Positions 1 to 9,455 of a stretch of DNA of 64,000 bases are shown piece by piece. Both the position numbers and the translations under genes were made by a program. This DNA is from Povalibacter uvarum. Its GTDB lineage: Bacteria > Pseudomonadota > Gammaproteobacteria > Steroidobacterales > Steroidobacteraceae. Position 1 is the first letter of the stretch, and each line of letters opens with the position of its first letter. The notes under the pieces were generated by a model, which saw nothing but the letters and a program-made list of their open reading frames with translations, did not search any database and was not told the DNA's origin. Location of the stretch: assembly GCF_014202975.1 (NCBI RefSeq), contig NZ_JACHHZ010000007.1:137913-201912 (forward strand). The letters run 5' to 3'.

Positions 1-5
1 TGCGG

Positions 6-713
6 ATGAATATTCTGCGGTCGGTGCTCATTGTAATGGCGCTCGCGGTCGAGTCCGCTTCGGCGGCTTCCCTGTTCGTGCGTCCAACGACGGTCATTCT
101 CGCCCAGGGAAATTCTGCAGCCATCGTGACGCTGACCAACAGCGGGACGGCGCCCGTGACGGCGCAGTTACGTACCTTCGCATGGGATCAGTCGGGCAAC
201 GAGGACCAGCTCACGGCGACTACGGCTATCGTGGCCAGCCCGCCGATGATGACGATCGCCGCAGGCCAGAGTCAGACGGTGCGGCTGGTGCGCGTAGCGA
301 AGTCGCGGGCTTCGCGGGAGGAAAGCTACCGGTTACTGGTCGATGAGATTCCCGACCGGGCGGCGGGCGATGCGGGGTCAAACGTGCAGATCCAGCTGCG
401 ATATTCGGTGCCGGTGTTCGTCATTCCCAACCCGAAGAGCCTGGCGAAGCTCTCGGTCACTGCCGAAGTAAGCGACACCGTTCTCGTGTTCGACGCGGTC
501 AACAGCGGCAAATCGCATGCGCAGATCAGCAACGTGGTCCTGGGATACGCTGATGGTTCATCGCATGTCGTAGGGCAGGGGCTGGTCGGTTACGTACTGC
601 CCGACAAGAATCGCCAATGGAAACTGGCACTGCCTGAAGATCTCGCGGCGAGGGGCAAACCGCAGCAGGTGCGAGCCACCGTGAACGGCAAGGAGATGGC
701 TGTGACGCTGTAG
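6..713 (+). CDS. Periplasmic fimbrial chaperone (PapD-like, archaic Csu type)
   Basis: A 235-residue protein with a signal peptide ending near SASA (residue 20) and an immunoglobulin-like N-terminal domain (about 22-140), followed by a second beta domain. The stretch around residues 88-112 (AGQSQTVRLVRV, then ESYRLLVDEIP) is the usual G1-F1 region of pilus chaperones that donates a strand to subunits. It would bind spore-coat-U subunits in the periplasm and hand them to the usher encoded directly downstream. The start lies 5 bases from the window edge, so the ribosome binding site cannot be fully judged. Major subunit genes are expected just outside the window. Confidence 0.9.
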   Translation: MNILRSVLIVMALAVESASAASLFVRPTTVILAQGNSAAIVTLTNSGTAPVTAQLRTFAWDQSGNEDQLTATTAIVASPPMMTIAAGQSQTVRLVRVAKSRASREESYRLLVDEIPDRAAGDAGSNVQIQLRYSVPVFVIPNPKSLAKLSVTAEVSDTVLVFDAVNSGKSHAQISNVVLGYADGSSHVVGQGLVGYVLPDKNRQWKLALPEDLAARGKPQQVRATVNGKEMAVTL

Positions 714-732
714 AGCGTCGTCGAGCAGAACG

Positions 733-3258
733 TTGGTGCCCGTAACGCGAGGATGGCATCGACTCCGGGCCCCGGAGGCTCGTCTCGGATGCAGAGTGCA
801 TGTCGTGCACGCGCGATACCCCGAGGCTCGTTCGATTGGGCGTTGCTGCTTCTGGGCAGGGCTAGTTGCGATGGCCATCGCATCGGTACCGGCAAGCACA
901 CTCGCGCAATCCGGTGCAGCCGCGCTGGCCACCGAAACACTCTACTTGCAGGTCTTCGTCAACGGTTTCGACAAGCAACTCATCGTGCGCGTCGATCGCG
1001 AGGGAGACACGCTCTACATCAGCGGCGACGATCTCGACGCCATTGGCATTCCACCGGACGCCCTGTCTGCTGGAGTCGGCGGGATCGCATTGCGCAATGT
1101 GCCCGGCCTGACGTATCGATATCGCGCTCTGGAGCAAAGGCTGGACCTCACCATCGACCCGGGCAAGTTGCGGGCGCAGCTGTTGGGATCGAGCGCGCAT
1201 GAGACCGTCGAGCCGAGTTCCGACTACGGACTGGCGCTCGACTATGCGATCCAGGTCCAGGACGAGACGATCACCTTGACCGAACGGCTTCAGCGTCAGC
1301 GCGCACCCCTGGTCGAGAGTCGATATGGACGCCTGCCCGTGCAGTCGCAGAGCGACGTGGCGGAGGCCTACGAGGTGAACAACGAGAATGCGACGCTCGG
1401 AGTCGAGCTCCGCTTCTTCGGTCCGTTCGGTTTGATCTCCACCGACGGTCACGCGGTGATGGACTCGGACGAGTACAGGCACATACGGGACGAGAGTTTC
1501 TGGACCTATTCGGAAGTCGGTTCGCTGCGCACCTACACCGTCGGCGACTACATCAGCTCATCGCTGGACTGGTCACGCGCCATCAGGCTCGGCGGTGCCC
1601 GCGTCTCGCGCAACTTTGAGCTTCGTCCCGATCTGGTGACCTTTCCGCTGCCGGCACTCGGCGGCACGGCAGTAGTGCCCACGACGGTGGACATGTACGT
1701 CAACGGGATTCGCCAGTTCAGCGGCCAAAGCAATCCAGGTCCCTTCCAGTTCTCCGATCCGCCGTCGCTGACCGGAGCGGGCCTGGTTTCTATCGTCTAT
1801 CAGGATGCGTTCGGGCGCGAGCTCACGTTCACGCGGCCGTTGTACGTCGATAGCCGGATGCTCGAGACTGGCCTGAGCGACTATGCGGCGGAGGTCGGGT
1901 ATCCGCGGAGGAATTTCGGTTCAAGTTCATCCGACTACGCGCAAGATCCGGTGGGCGTCGGTTCGCTGCGATACGGTGTCAACGACGGCCTGACACTGGA
2001 GGGTCATACGGAGCTGGCGCGCGGCCTGAGCAACGGCGGCGCAGGACTGTTGGTAGCCCTCGGCCAGTACGGTGTGCTGAGCGCGGCGGCAGCATTCAGC
2101 GACGGTGGCGGGACGCTCACGAGCCTCGGCTATCAATTCATCGCGCCGCAATGGAGCTTCGACATATATGACAGGCGCGCACGCGAAGGTTACCGCGATC
2201 TGGGCACCCTGGAGGGTGTGCCAGTGCCCGATCGCCTTACGCGCGCGGGCCTCACACTTTCCTTTGCGCAGACGCAGTCGCTTACATTCACCTATGCGCG
2301 ACAGCAGGCTTCGGCAACGGGCGGCTCACGCATCGCATCCGTGGGCTACAGTGCGAGCTGGTTCAGTTCCCGCTTGAGCCTCTTCGTCAACGCTTTCGAG
2401 GATCTCGACCTCGATGATTCCGGCGGTGTCTATCTCGGCGCGAACTACAGCTTCGACAACCGCGTCAGCATCGACACCAGTTTCAGCCGCTATGGCGATG
2501 AGCGTACCGCGACCGTCGGCGCAAGCCGGCCGGTGGACTACGACCTGGGCGGCTTTGGCTGGAAGGTGGCCGCTGAAGCTGGCAACGAGAGCTACCGGCG
2601 TGGCGCAGGCCGGCTCGACTATCGCGGCCGGTACGGCGACTGGACGGCATTTGCGCAGCGGGTGCAAAGCGAGGGTTCGGAGTACACGCAGAGCGGGCTG
2701 TTCGGCACCGGCTCGTTCGTGTACATGGGCGGCGAGTTGTTCGCATCGCGTGCCATCTACGATGGCTTTGCCCTGGTGTCGACCGACGGACAACCCGATG
2801 TGCCGGTGTTGCGCGAGAACCGGTTGCTCGGGCGGACGAATCGGCGCGGCTATCTGCTCGTCAACGATTTGCCGGCGTATCGCACCAGTCGCCTGGCCAT
2901 TGATCCGCTGACGCTGCCTGTCGACATGAGTGTTGCGAAGGAAAGTATCTATGCCAATCCGGAATCGCGCGCTGGCGTGCTCGTGGAGTTCACGCTCGAC
3001 CGCTACCGGGGTGCCACAGCGATCATCGTCGACGAAGATGGCAGTCCCTTGCCCGCAGGCACGCGTGCGACGCTCGACACCGGAGAGTCCGCGCTGATCG
3101 GCTTCGATGGCCAGGTGTTCTTTCCTGTCCTGCAGCCGATGAATCGCCTGCGCGTGGATACGGACGATGGCAACTGCATCGCCGAAGTCCCTTTCGACGA
3201 GCGGCAGGCGATGCAAACGATCGGCCCGTTCGTTTGCACTCCAGTGTCTGCGCCATGA
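733..3258 (+). CDS. Outer-membrane fimbrial usher (FimD/PapC family)
   Basis: An outer-membrane usher that would export and assemble the pilus made with the neighbouring chaperone and adhesin. After a signal peptide (hydrophobic stretch near residues 40-52, cleavage near TLAQ) come the N-terminal domain, a long beta-barrel with a plug region (VDMYVNGIRQFSGQ near residue 320) and C-terminal beta domains. The start is uncertain: position 733 is a TTG codon, with GTG codons at 796 and 805; 796 or 805 would give a more normal signal peptide. The gene begins 19 bases after the chaperone stop, and its stop overlaps the next start as ATGA. The length after trimming is normal for the short archaic ushers. 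Confidence 0.92.
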   Translation: MVPVTRGWHRLRAPEARLGCRVHVVHARYPEARSIGRCCFWAGLVAMAIASVPASTLAQSGAAALATETLYLQVFVNGFDKQLIVRVDREGDTLYISGDDLDAIGIPPDALSAGVGGIALRNVPGLTYRYRALEQRLDLTIDPGKLRAQLLGSSAHETVEPSSDYGLALDYAIQVQDETITLTERLQRQRAPLVESRYGRLPVQSQSDVAEAYEVNNENATLGVELRFFGPFGLISTDGHAVMDSDEYRHIRDESFWTYSEVGSLRTYTVGDYISSSLDWSRAIRLGGARVSRNFELRPDLVTFPLPALGGTAVVPTTVDMYVNGIRQFSGQSNPGPFQFSDPPSLTGAGLVSIVYQDAFGRELTFTRPLYVDSRMLETGLSDYAAEVGYPRRNFGSSSSDYAQDPVGVGSLRYGVNDGLTLEGHTELARGLSNGGAGLLVALGQYGVLSAAAAFSDGGGTLTSLGYQFIAPQWSFDIYDRRAREGYRDLGTLEGVPVPDRLTRAGLTLSFAQTQSLTFTYARQQASATGGSRIASVGYSASWFSSRLSLFVNAFEDLDLDDSGGVYLGANYSFDNRVSIDTSFSRYGDERTATVGASRPVDYDLGGFGWKVAAEAGNESYRRGAGRLDYRGRYGDWTAFAQRVQSEGSEYTQSGLFGTGSFVYMGGELFASRAIYDGFALVSTDGQPDVPVLRENRLLGRTNRRGYLLVNDLPAYRTSRLAIDPLTLPVDMSVAKESIYANPESRAGVLVEFTLDRYRGATAIIVDEDGSPLPAGTRATLDTGESALIGFDGQVFFPVLQPMNRLRVDTDDGNCIAEVPFDERQAMQTIGPFVCTPVSAP

Positions 3259-4211
3259 GGCACCTGTGCTTCAAAGCCCTTGCGGTCCTTGCGCTATGCG
3301 CAAGCAGTTCCGGAGTTGTTGCGGAGCCCTACTGCTCTCTCGGGACGTCGAATATCGACTTCGGCTCCGTGGGGGCTAACGGCAGCAGCGTCATTGGCGT
3401 CATGAACATCACGTGCAGCAACGTGGTGCTGCCGAGTATCCGGGTATGCGTCTCGCTCGGCTCGTCCCTGTACTTCAGCGGACAGCAGCGCTACATGATC
3501 GGACCGTCCGGAACCGCCGGCCCCGTGCTCAACTACAACGTCTACGCGGACAGCAATCACACGCAGATATGGGGAGAGGCGCAGTATCAGGTTGCAATCG
3601 ACGTGCCGCTGCTGTGGCCCGGCGGCGGGCAGGTCCAACGCTCCTATTACTCGAAGGTGCCGCCAGGACAGTCGGTGCCACCGGGCTACTACTGGAGCAA
3701 GTTTCCATACGATGCCAGCGGCGGATCGTATCGCGCTATCGAGCACAACGGCGCGGCTCCCGACTGCATGACTGTGACTACGGCGCCCAACTATTTCGAG
3801 TTCGGCGTTACTGCGACCGCGACTGCGCAGTGCGTGGTCTCCGCCACCTCACTCAGCTTTGGTACGACCGGCAATCTGGCATCCGCACTGAACGCCAGCA
3901 GCGGCATCTCAATCACTTGTCCCCAGAGCGTGCCGTACAACGTTTCTCTCAATGCCGGGCAGGGTAGCGGTGCCAGTGTCGCTGAGCGCAGGCTCACTCG
4001 TGTGAGCGGCACCGAAACGCTCGCTTACCGGCTCTACAGCGACAGTTCTCGCAGCACGCTATGGGGAGATGGCAGCGCCGGCACGAGCAAGGTGAACGGC
4101 ACTGGGACGAACGGCGTTCAGACACACACTGTCTACGGAACACTTCTCGCGCAGCCGGTTGCTGCCGCAGGCGACTATCGCGACATGGTGACGGTTACCG
4201 TGACGTACTGA
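3255..4211 (+). CDS. Two-domain spore coat U protein, probable pilus tip adhesin (CsuE-like)
   Basis: The ATG at 3255 overlaps the usher stop (ATGA), so translation is probably coupled. This start gives 318 residues with a signal peptide ending near VVAEP. Two spore-coat-U (SCPU) domains follow, roughly residues 23-190 and 190-318. Each begins with a Cys followed by a characteristic beta segment (SLGTSNIDFGSVGA; VVSATSLSFGTTG). In the Csu system of Acinetobacter the last gene, after the usher, encodes a two-domain tip adhesin, and this gene matches in position and architecture. Tip function is an inference from that order. Confidence 0.85.
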   Translation: MRHLCFKALAVLALCASSSGVVAEPYCSLGTSNIDFGSVGANGSSVIGVMNITCSNVVLPSIRVCVSLGSSLYFSGQQRYMIGPSGTAGPVLNYNVYADSNHTQIWGEAQYQVAIDVPLLWPGGGQVQRSYYSKVPPGQSVPPGYYWSKFPYDASGGSYRAIEHNGAAPDCMTVTTAPNYFEFGVTATATAQCVVSATSLSFGTTGNLASALNASSGISITCPQSVPYNVSLNAGQGSGASVAERRLTRVSGTETLAYRLYSDSSRSTLWGDGSAGTSKVNGTGTNGVQTHTVYGTLLAQPVAAAGDYRDMVTVTVTY

Positions 4212-4235
4212 TTCATCGGCGAAGTGGAAGCGGGA

Positions 4236-5399
4236 CTAAGGCTTGATCGCCGCCACCACGCGCTTCACGAACTCCGCCTCGTTGCCTGAGTGCCAGCGCC
4301 ACACTACCACCAGGTCCTGCTCGGGCAGGATCGTGATTGTGTTGCTGCCCGCGCCGCGCGCGCCGTATGCCGTCGTCGGCAGATCCGGATAGTTCTTGCC
4401 CTGCGTGTTCAGCCACCAGAGATAGCCGTAGTCAGGCCCGTGGTCGCTCGGGGTGAGGGCGGCTTTCACGAATGCCGAAGGCACGATCTGTTTCTCGTCC
4501 CATTTGCCGCCGCGAAGCCAGAGATAGCCGAAGCGGGCCATGTCCTGGGCGTTGATCCACACACCTCCGCCCCAGCGCGTGCCGCCGGAGACTGATGCGA
4601 GCTGGCGGCCGTCGATCTCGACGAAACTGTTGTGATATGGAATCCAGCGCCAGGTGTTCGATGCGCCGATAGGGTCCATCACTTCGCGACGGAACACAGT
4701 CGGGACGCTTTGTTTGAACGTGCGCAGGAGCGACAGGCCGAAGCGGTTGATGCGCACGTCGTTGTATTCGTAGAACGTGCCCGGTGGCCGGATCTCGCGC
4801 GGCTTGCGCTCACCTTCGCCAAACGCCGCCTTGCCGATGAAGTCGTCCTTCTTGCCGAACATCGTTCCCTGCCATTCGCTTTCCTGCTGCAGGTGCATCT
4901 TCCACGTCACGAGTGCGTTGTGCGCGGAATCGTAGCCGCCATCCTTCACGGTCTTGCCGACCGGTTCATCGAGGCTGGAAATCCTGCCGTCGCGGACGCC
5001 GATCGCAGCCACTGTCGACATCATGCTCTTGGCGGCGGAGTAGGTCGGGTCGACCCATGTCGTGTCGCCGAACTCCGCGACTACGTAACCCTTGTAGATG
5101 ACGATGCCGTTGGTCCTGGCGCGGATGTCCGGCACTGAACCGAGCATCGAGCCGAAGATGCGTTCCTGGTCGCTGAAATCCATTTCCCGTGTCGACTCGC
5201 GCGTCTTCGCGAACGCCACCGCGGAATCGAGTGCGGCCTGATCCATGCCGAGCTCGCTGGCCGATTTCTTTGCCCAACTCCCTGCCGGGGGGTAATAGAC
5301 GGCCGACGCCGGTTGCGCGGCACGCGCGTCGTCATGGAAGGTGGTGAGCAAAGCGCTGAGCATCAGCGCGCAAGCTGCCAGCGGCAGGCTGAATTTCAT
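4236..5399 (-). CDS. Serine hydrolase, class C beta-lactamase-like (NylB type), exported
   Basis: The ATG at 5399 is preceded by a GGGAGA ribosome binding site and gives 387 residues with a signal peptide (about 1-27). The S-x-x-K motif is SAAK at residues 121-124, where the Ser is the expected nucleophile. A Tyr-rich segment (YEYNDVRIN) stands where the Y-x-N motif is expected. The family covers esterases, 6-aminohexanoate-dimer hydrolases and D-amino-acid peptidases; the substrate cannot be told here. It runs in the same direction as the M20 peptidase upstream but is separated by about 90 bases, so co-transcription is possible only. Confidence 0.85.
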   Translation of the reverse strand: MKFSLPLAACALMLSALLTTFHDDARAAQPASAVYYPPAGSWAKKSASELGMDQAALDSAVAFAKTRESTREMDFSDQERIFGSMLGSVPDIRARTNGIVIYKGYVVAEFGDTTWVDPTYSAAKSMMSTVAAIGVRDGRISSLDEPVGKTVKDGGYDSAHNALVTWKMHLQQESEWQGTMFGKKDDFIGKAAFGEGERKPREIRPPGTFYEYNDVRINRFGLSLLRTFKQSVPTVFRREVMDPIGASNTWRWIPYHNSFVEIDGRQLASVSGGTRWGGGVWINAQDMARFGYLWLRGGKWDEKQIVPSAFVKAALTPSDHGPDYGYLWWLNTQGKNYPDLPTTAYGARGAGSNTITILPEQDLVVVWRWHSGNEAEFVKRVVAAIKP

Positions 5400-5489
5400 G
5401 AGATGTTCTCCCGCCGCGGTGATCAGCGGCGTGCGGCACTTTACACCGACGGTCTGTCCACGGCGCAATGGCCGTGCGCCGGCTCAGGG

Positions 5490-6758
5490 TCAGTGCGTCG
5501 TCAGCGCGACCGCTAGTACGATCAGCTGCCGGACACCCGGGACGATGCTGTTCGCTTCGGCGTTCTCTTCCATCTGGTGCGGATTGCTGAACAGCACACC
5601 GCCGGCGGCGATCGCGGGAATGCCGAGGCTGATGGCGATGTTGGCGTCGGTCGAGCCGAGATCCATCGGAATGACAGGCGGCGATCCCGGTTTACGGAAA
5701 TGGTTGAATGTCCCGATGGCTGTCTGCACGAGGGGATGATTCAGTCGTTGTTCTTTGGTCAGCGCTTTCGAGTAGTCCTCCGCGGCCACCGTCTGTTCGA
5801 TCCGGAACCCCACGCGCTGTTCGTCGGCAACGCGACGTCCAGCTTCGACGATCGCCGCGCGCAGGCGTTCCTGCGTCGACGAATCCGCAGAGCGCAGATC
5901 GACGGTGAACCACGCTTCGGCGGGAATCGCGTTGAGCACGGTTCCTCCGCCGAGCATGCCGACATTGATTGTCGGCAACCGGATGCCGCCGATTCCTTCG
6001 ATGCGTTCGGGAAGCGCAATGTCGTAGACCGCTTCGATCGCCTTGGCCATCGCTTTGGCCGCGGTCGGTTCATCGCGGCTGAAGAGAGTGTGAACCGAAG
6101 GCGAGGTGAATATCAGCTTCACCATCTCGATCCGCAGCGCGCCGTACCAGATCTCGTTCGAAGGGGCATCGAGCGCGACGAACATGTCGGGCTTGTACCC
6201 GCTGTGATGCAGCCAGTGCTTGGCGCCTTTGAGTCCGATCTCTTCCTGGGTGGAGGCGACGAGGATCAGATCACCCTTCGTCTTGATGCCGCCCCGATTC
6301 AGCGCCCGGAACAGTTCGAGCATTGCGACGACGTTGCCCGTGTCGTCACCGACTCCGGGTGCCCGCAACAGGTTGCCGTCGCGCTTCACCTTCAGGTCTG
6401 TCGTCGCGGGGAAAACCGTATCCGTGTGGGCGACGAACGCGACCGACGCCCCGCCGCCGGTCCCCTTGCGCACTCCGCTGACGTTCAGCATCTCATCGAC
6501 ACGAACGTCCGTGAGGCCGAGCTTCTCGACTTCGGCGCGTACGTATTCAGCGCGCGCGCGTTCCTGGCCGGAGGGCGCAGGCATTTCCGTGAGCCGGACC
6601 CATTCGTCGACGATCGTTCTCTCATCCAGCGAAGACAGCGCCTTGCGTACGTCCGGACGATTCAGCAGCGCTTCGGTGAACCAGTTGGATTCTGCTTGCA
6701 GAGGGGACGCAGCCAGCAGCAGGAGCGAGGTGATCAGAGTGCGCATGTGGGTCAGCAT
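5490..6758 (-). CDS. M20 family metallopeptidase, exported
   Basis: A 422-residue M20 peptidase with a signal peptide. The di-metal ligands are visible: H111-x-D113 (AHTDTV), D138/D139 (GVGDDTGN), E172/E173 (TQEEIGLKG) and a late His in NPHQMEENAEAN. The family hydrolyses peptides or N-acyl amino acids. I chose the ATG at 6758 because a GGGGAG sequence lies at a normal distance upstream; the ATG at 6746 is the alternative. The gene starts 6 bases after the stop of the HtrA-like gene, so the two probably form an operon. Confidence 0.88.
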   Translation of the reverse strand: MLTHMRTLITSLLLLAASPLQAESNWFTEALLNRPDVRKALSSLDERTIVDEWVRLTEMPAPSGQERARAEYVRAEVEKLGLTDVRVDEMLNVSGVRKGTGGGASVAFVAHTDTVFPATTDLKVKRDGNLLRAPGVGDDTGNVVAMLELFRALNRGGIKTKGDLILVASTQEEIGLKGAKHWLHHSGYKPDMFVALDAPSNEIWYGALRIEMVKLIFTSPSVHTLFSRDEPTAAKAMAKAIEAVYDIALPERIEGIGGIRLPTINVGMLGGGTVLNAIPAEAWFTVDLRSADSSTQERLRAAIVEAGRRVADEQRVGFRIEQTVAAEDYSKALTKEQRLNHPLVQTAIGTFNHFRKPGSPPVIPMDLGSTDANIAISLGIPAIAAGGVLFSNPHQMEENAEANSIVPGVRQLIVLAVALTTH

Positions 6759-6764
6759 AGCATC

Positions 6765-7829
6765 TCACTCCCCGGTCTCACCGAGCGTCACCGTCGCTGA
6801 CTTCCGCGAGCCGCTGCGTTCATAGGCGAGGTCGAGCGAGCTGCCGGGCGCCAGGCGCCTGATCAATCGGACCAGGTCTGATGAAGAGTGAATGGGTTCG
6901 CCTGCTGCCTGCACGATGACATCCTCCGCCCGGAGTCCCGCGCGATCCGCCGCTGATCCTTTCGTCACAGCAGCAATCATGACTCCGCGCAGCCCGGGCT
7001 CTGCTTCAGATTCCTCTTGCAGCATGACGCCAAGGCTCGCACGCTTCACGCGGCCGAACGCTGCCAGATCGCTGACCACTTGCTGCGCTTCGGATTGGGT
7101 GACCGCGATACTGATCGCCGAGTTGGACGGATTCGCATAGATGGACATCGCCACCGCGATGACTCGACCCTTGCTGTCGAGCAGCGGCCCTCCCGCGAAT
7201 CCGAAAGGAAATGCCACATCGGTCATTAGCATGTCGCGTGAGTCGAACTGCTCGACGCCTCGCGCGAACCCGGAAATGATCCCTGAGGTCACGACCCTGC
7301 CGAGATCGCCGACCTGGCCCAGACCGAACGCGACGTCGCCGACCTTCAGCGCATTCGAGTCCCCCCACTGAAGGGCCTTCAGTCCCCGAACGTCCTTGAC
7401 CCGCAGCAGGGCGATGTCGGTGACCTCGTCGCGACCCGCGATCTCTGCTTCGGTCTGGCGGCCGTCATCGAATCGGACAGTCACGCTGACTGCATCGTTG
7501 AGCAGGAAGCTGGCGGTGACGATCAGGCCCCGCTCGGCATCGATGATGAAACCCGCGCCGGCTTGCCGGGACTCTCTGGCGGACGGTGACCTCGATCCAA
7601 AGAGTTTCCTGAACTCATCCGGGACTTCCGGCTCCGTGCGAGAGCTCTTCACAGACACGCCGACTATCGAAGCCAGGGCGGGCTCGACGTATCCGGCATA
7701 ACTCAGCACGCCCCGGCTCGTATCCTGCGGGGCACTGCCGGCTACTGATTGAGCAGCGGCGGAATGGATGAATACGATCAGGAGCGCGCACGCGCCACCA
7801 ACGAAGCGTAACGGAGTGTGCTTGCGCAA
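6765..7829 (-). CDS. HtrA/DegP-like protein with lost catalytic residues, plus PDZ domain
   Basis: A 354-residue exported protein (signal peptide about 1-26) with the trypsin-like HtrA fold and one C-terminal PDZ domain (about 260-350). In active HtrA proteases the triad lies in TNxHVV, DIALL and GNSGGPL. Here the matching positions are F108 (TASFLL), D138 (DIALL, kept) and A212 (GFAGGPL), so His and Ser are both missing. The fold seems intact, which suggests a chaperone, scaffold or decoy role rather than proteolysis. The start is TTG at 7829, with GGGAGAA seven bases upstream. It is co-oriented and nearly contiguous with the M20 peptidase gene. Confidence 0.85.
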   Translation of the reverse strand: MRKHTPLRFVGGACALLIVFIHSAAAQSVAGSAPQDTSRGVLSYAGYVEPALASIVGVSVKSSRTEPEVPDEFRKLFGSRSPSARESRQAGAGFIIDAERGLIVTASFLLNDAVSVTVRFDDGRQTEAEIAGRDEVTDIALLRVKDVRGLKALQWGDSNALKVGDVAFGLGQVGDLGRVVTSGIISGFARGVEQFDSRDMLMTDVAFPFGFAGGPLLDSKGRVIAVAMSIYANPSNSAISIAVTQSEAQQVVSDLAAFGRVKRASLGVMLQEESEAEPGLRGVMIAAVTKGSAADRAGLRAEDVIVQAAGEPIHSSSDLVRLIRRLAPGSSLDLAYERSGSRKSATVTLGETGE

Positions 7830-8060
7830 GAGGATTCTCCCGGCCGAGGTTTCTTGTCGTTCTGATTGCCATCTAAGGTGACATGCCGCCCGGCCCGACG
7901 CCAGCGCCGCGGCTGGCGCCGATAGAAATCACCGACGGTACAGCTACGCATTGAGGCATTCGCGGCCCGAGGCGAAGAATCCGCGCGAAGCGACCGGCAT
8001 TCCGAGCCGGCGATTCCTGGCCAATCTCTTCCAAGGCGTTCACTGCAAGGAGCACGTGTC

Positions 8061-9365
8061 ATGCGCCACTCCCATCGTTCTGCGTCGCTGCAGCATGGAG
8101 GCGCACGCAAGCGCCAATGGCTGTTGCTGGTCTGCGCGCTGCTGCTGGCACCGTTGCAGTTGCCGGCGCAGGACAATCCGCTTCCCATCGTCCCTGAGGG
8201 CACCATTACCAACAGGTTGCCCACGTGCTGGGGATGGTATTGCGGCAGCACCATGGTGGCGATGCACGGAAGTGCTGCGGTCTACGACGGAGGTATGGGC
8301 ATCCTCGAGTTGTTCACGCGTGTTGCGCCGGATACCTGGAGCGTAACCAAAGCCCTCGTGAATCCGGATTACCCGGCTCCGCCGGAGCTGCGGCCCGGCG
8401 CGCCGGTTCAGGACTTCGGTGCGCCAGTGGCATTGGATCAACGGGTCATGCTGATCAGCGGCGGTAGTCCATCGCACCCCAATGCAATCTATGTGTTCAC
8501 ACGACCGGGGCGCACCTGGACGCATACACAAACCATCGATCTGCCCAAGCCCGATGGCTACTACCGCGTCACGGTGGTCGACATTGCGCTTCATGAGAAC
8601 ACCGCGATTGTTCTCGTGCGCTATCACAACTCCGTGAGGGCTTTCAAAGAGGTTCATTGGTACACGCGCACAACGGGTCAGCCCTTCGTCTACCAGGGAA
8701 TGATCACGCCAGCGCTTGGCAATCGGCTGGCGCTGCAGAAGAGCACTGCGTTGATGGTCGATCCGCGTGCGGACGGCGATCGCGGCGCGGCGTATGTTTT
8801 CCAGCGCACCGGTTCGCAGTGGACGCAAACGCAGAAGCTCACGGGATCCGGGACCGCGCCGTTCGATGGTTTCGGCCTTGCCGCGGCTTTCGATCAGGAC
8901 ACGATCGTCATCTCGGCGCCGGATCAGCCGAATGCTTCCGACGAGCGGCTGCCGGGCGCCGTGTACACCTTCGTTCGCAACAGTGGGGTGTGGGTCGAGG
9001 ACAGCGTGCTGCGTCATGAGCCGGTGAGCGATCCCGAGTTCTCGAAGTTCGTTCGCTACGGGCAGGACGTAGCGTTGTCCGGCGCCCGGTTGCTGGTGGA
9101 CTCCGGCAGGTCGGCAGGTTTCCCGAGCGACATGCAGGCCGTCGTACTCTACGAGCGCAGCAACCTCCAATGGCAGGCGCGGGCGCAGCTCGGATGCCAG
9201 AACATCATTGACGTCATGATTGCCGGCGACGCTGCTTTCATCACCCACTACGACCCGATCCGGCCGACGCCGAACGTTACGGCGTATCTGCTGCCTCCGC
9301 TGGGCACTGCGCCGCCGCCGGCGATATCGACTTGCCAATCGATTGCGGGGTTCGCGCCGCCTTAG
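8061..9365 (+). CDS. Exported beta-propeller-like (FG-GAP type) protein, paralogue of 10881-12113
   Basis: A 434-residue protein with a signal peptide (hydrophobic core about 20-33, cleavage near LPAQ). The mature part holds degenerate repeats of the type FGLAAAFDQDTIVISAP and AYVFQRTGSQWTQTQKL, which resemble FG-GAP/integrin-alpha-like propeller blades found in secreted bacterial proteins. No catalytic motif was seen, so function is unknown. AAGGAG lies upstream of the ATG. The protein and about 125 bases of leader are clearly related to the gene at 10881-12113, which points the opposite way. Confidence 0.8.
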   Translation: MRHSHRSASLQHGGARKRQWLLLVCALLLAPLQLPAQDNPLPIVPEGTITNRLPTCWGWYCGSTMVAMHGSAAVYDGGMGILELFTRVAPDTWSVTKALVNPDYPAPPELRPGAPVQDFGAPVALDQRVMLISGGSPSHPNAIYVFTRPGRTWTHTQTIDLPKPDGYYRVTVVDIALHENTAIVLVRYHNSVRAFKEVHWYTRTTGQPFVYQGMITPALGNRLALQKSTALMVDPRADGDRGAAYVFQRTGSQWTQTQKLTGSGTAPFDGFGLAAAFDQDTIVISAPDQPNASDERLPGAVYTFVRNSGVWVEDSVLRHEPVSDPEFSKFVRYGQDVALSGARLLVDSGRSAGFPSDMQAVVLYERSNLQWQARAQLGCQNIIDVMIAGDAAFITHYDPIRPTPNVTAYLLPPLGTAPPPAISTCQSIAGFAPP

Positions 9366-9384
9366 TCCGTCCATGGCGCAAGGC

Positions 9385-9416
9385 TCTCGCCGGCTCTGTA
9401 CGATGAGCCGGCGAGA
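9385..9416 (+). terminator. 12-bp perfect stem hairpin after the propeller gene
   Basis: Bases 9385-9396 and 9405-9416 form a perfect 12-bp GC-rich stem with an 8-base loop, 19 bases after the stop at 9365. No T-run follows, so it may be a weak terminator or an mRNA-end stabiliser rather than a classical intrinsic terminator. Confidence 0.5.
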
Positions 9417-9455
9417 AGCGCACAATCGACGCCGGGCACAGGCAGGAGAACAAGA

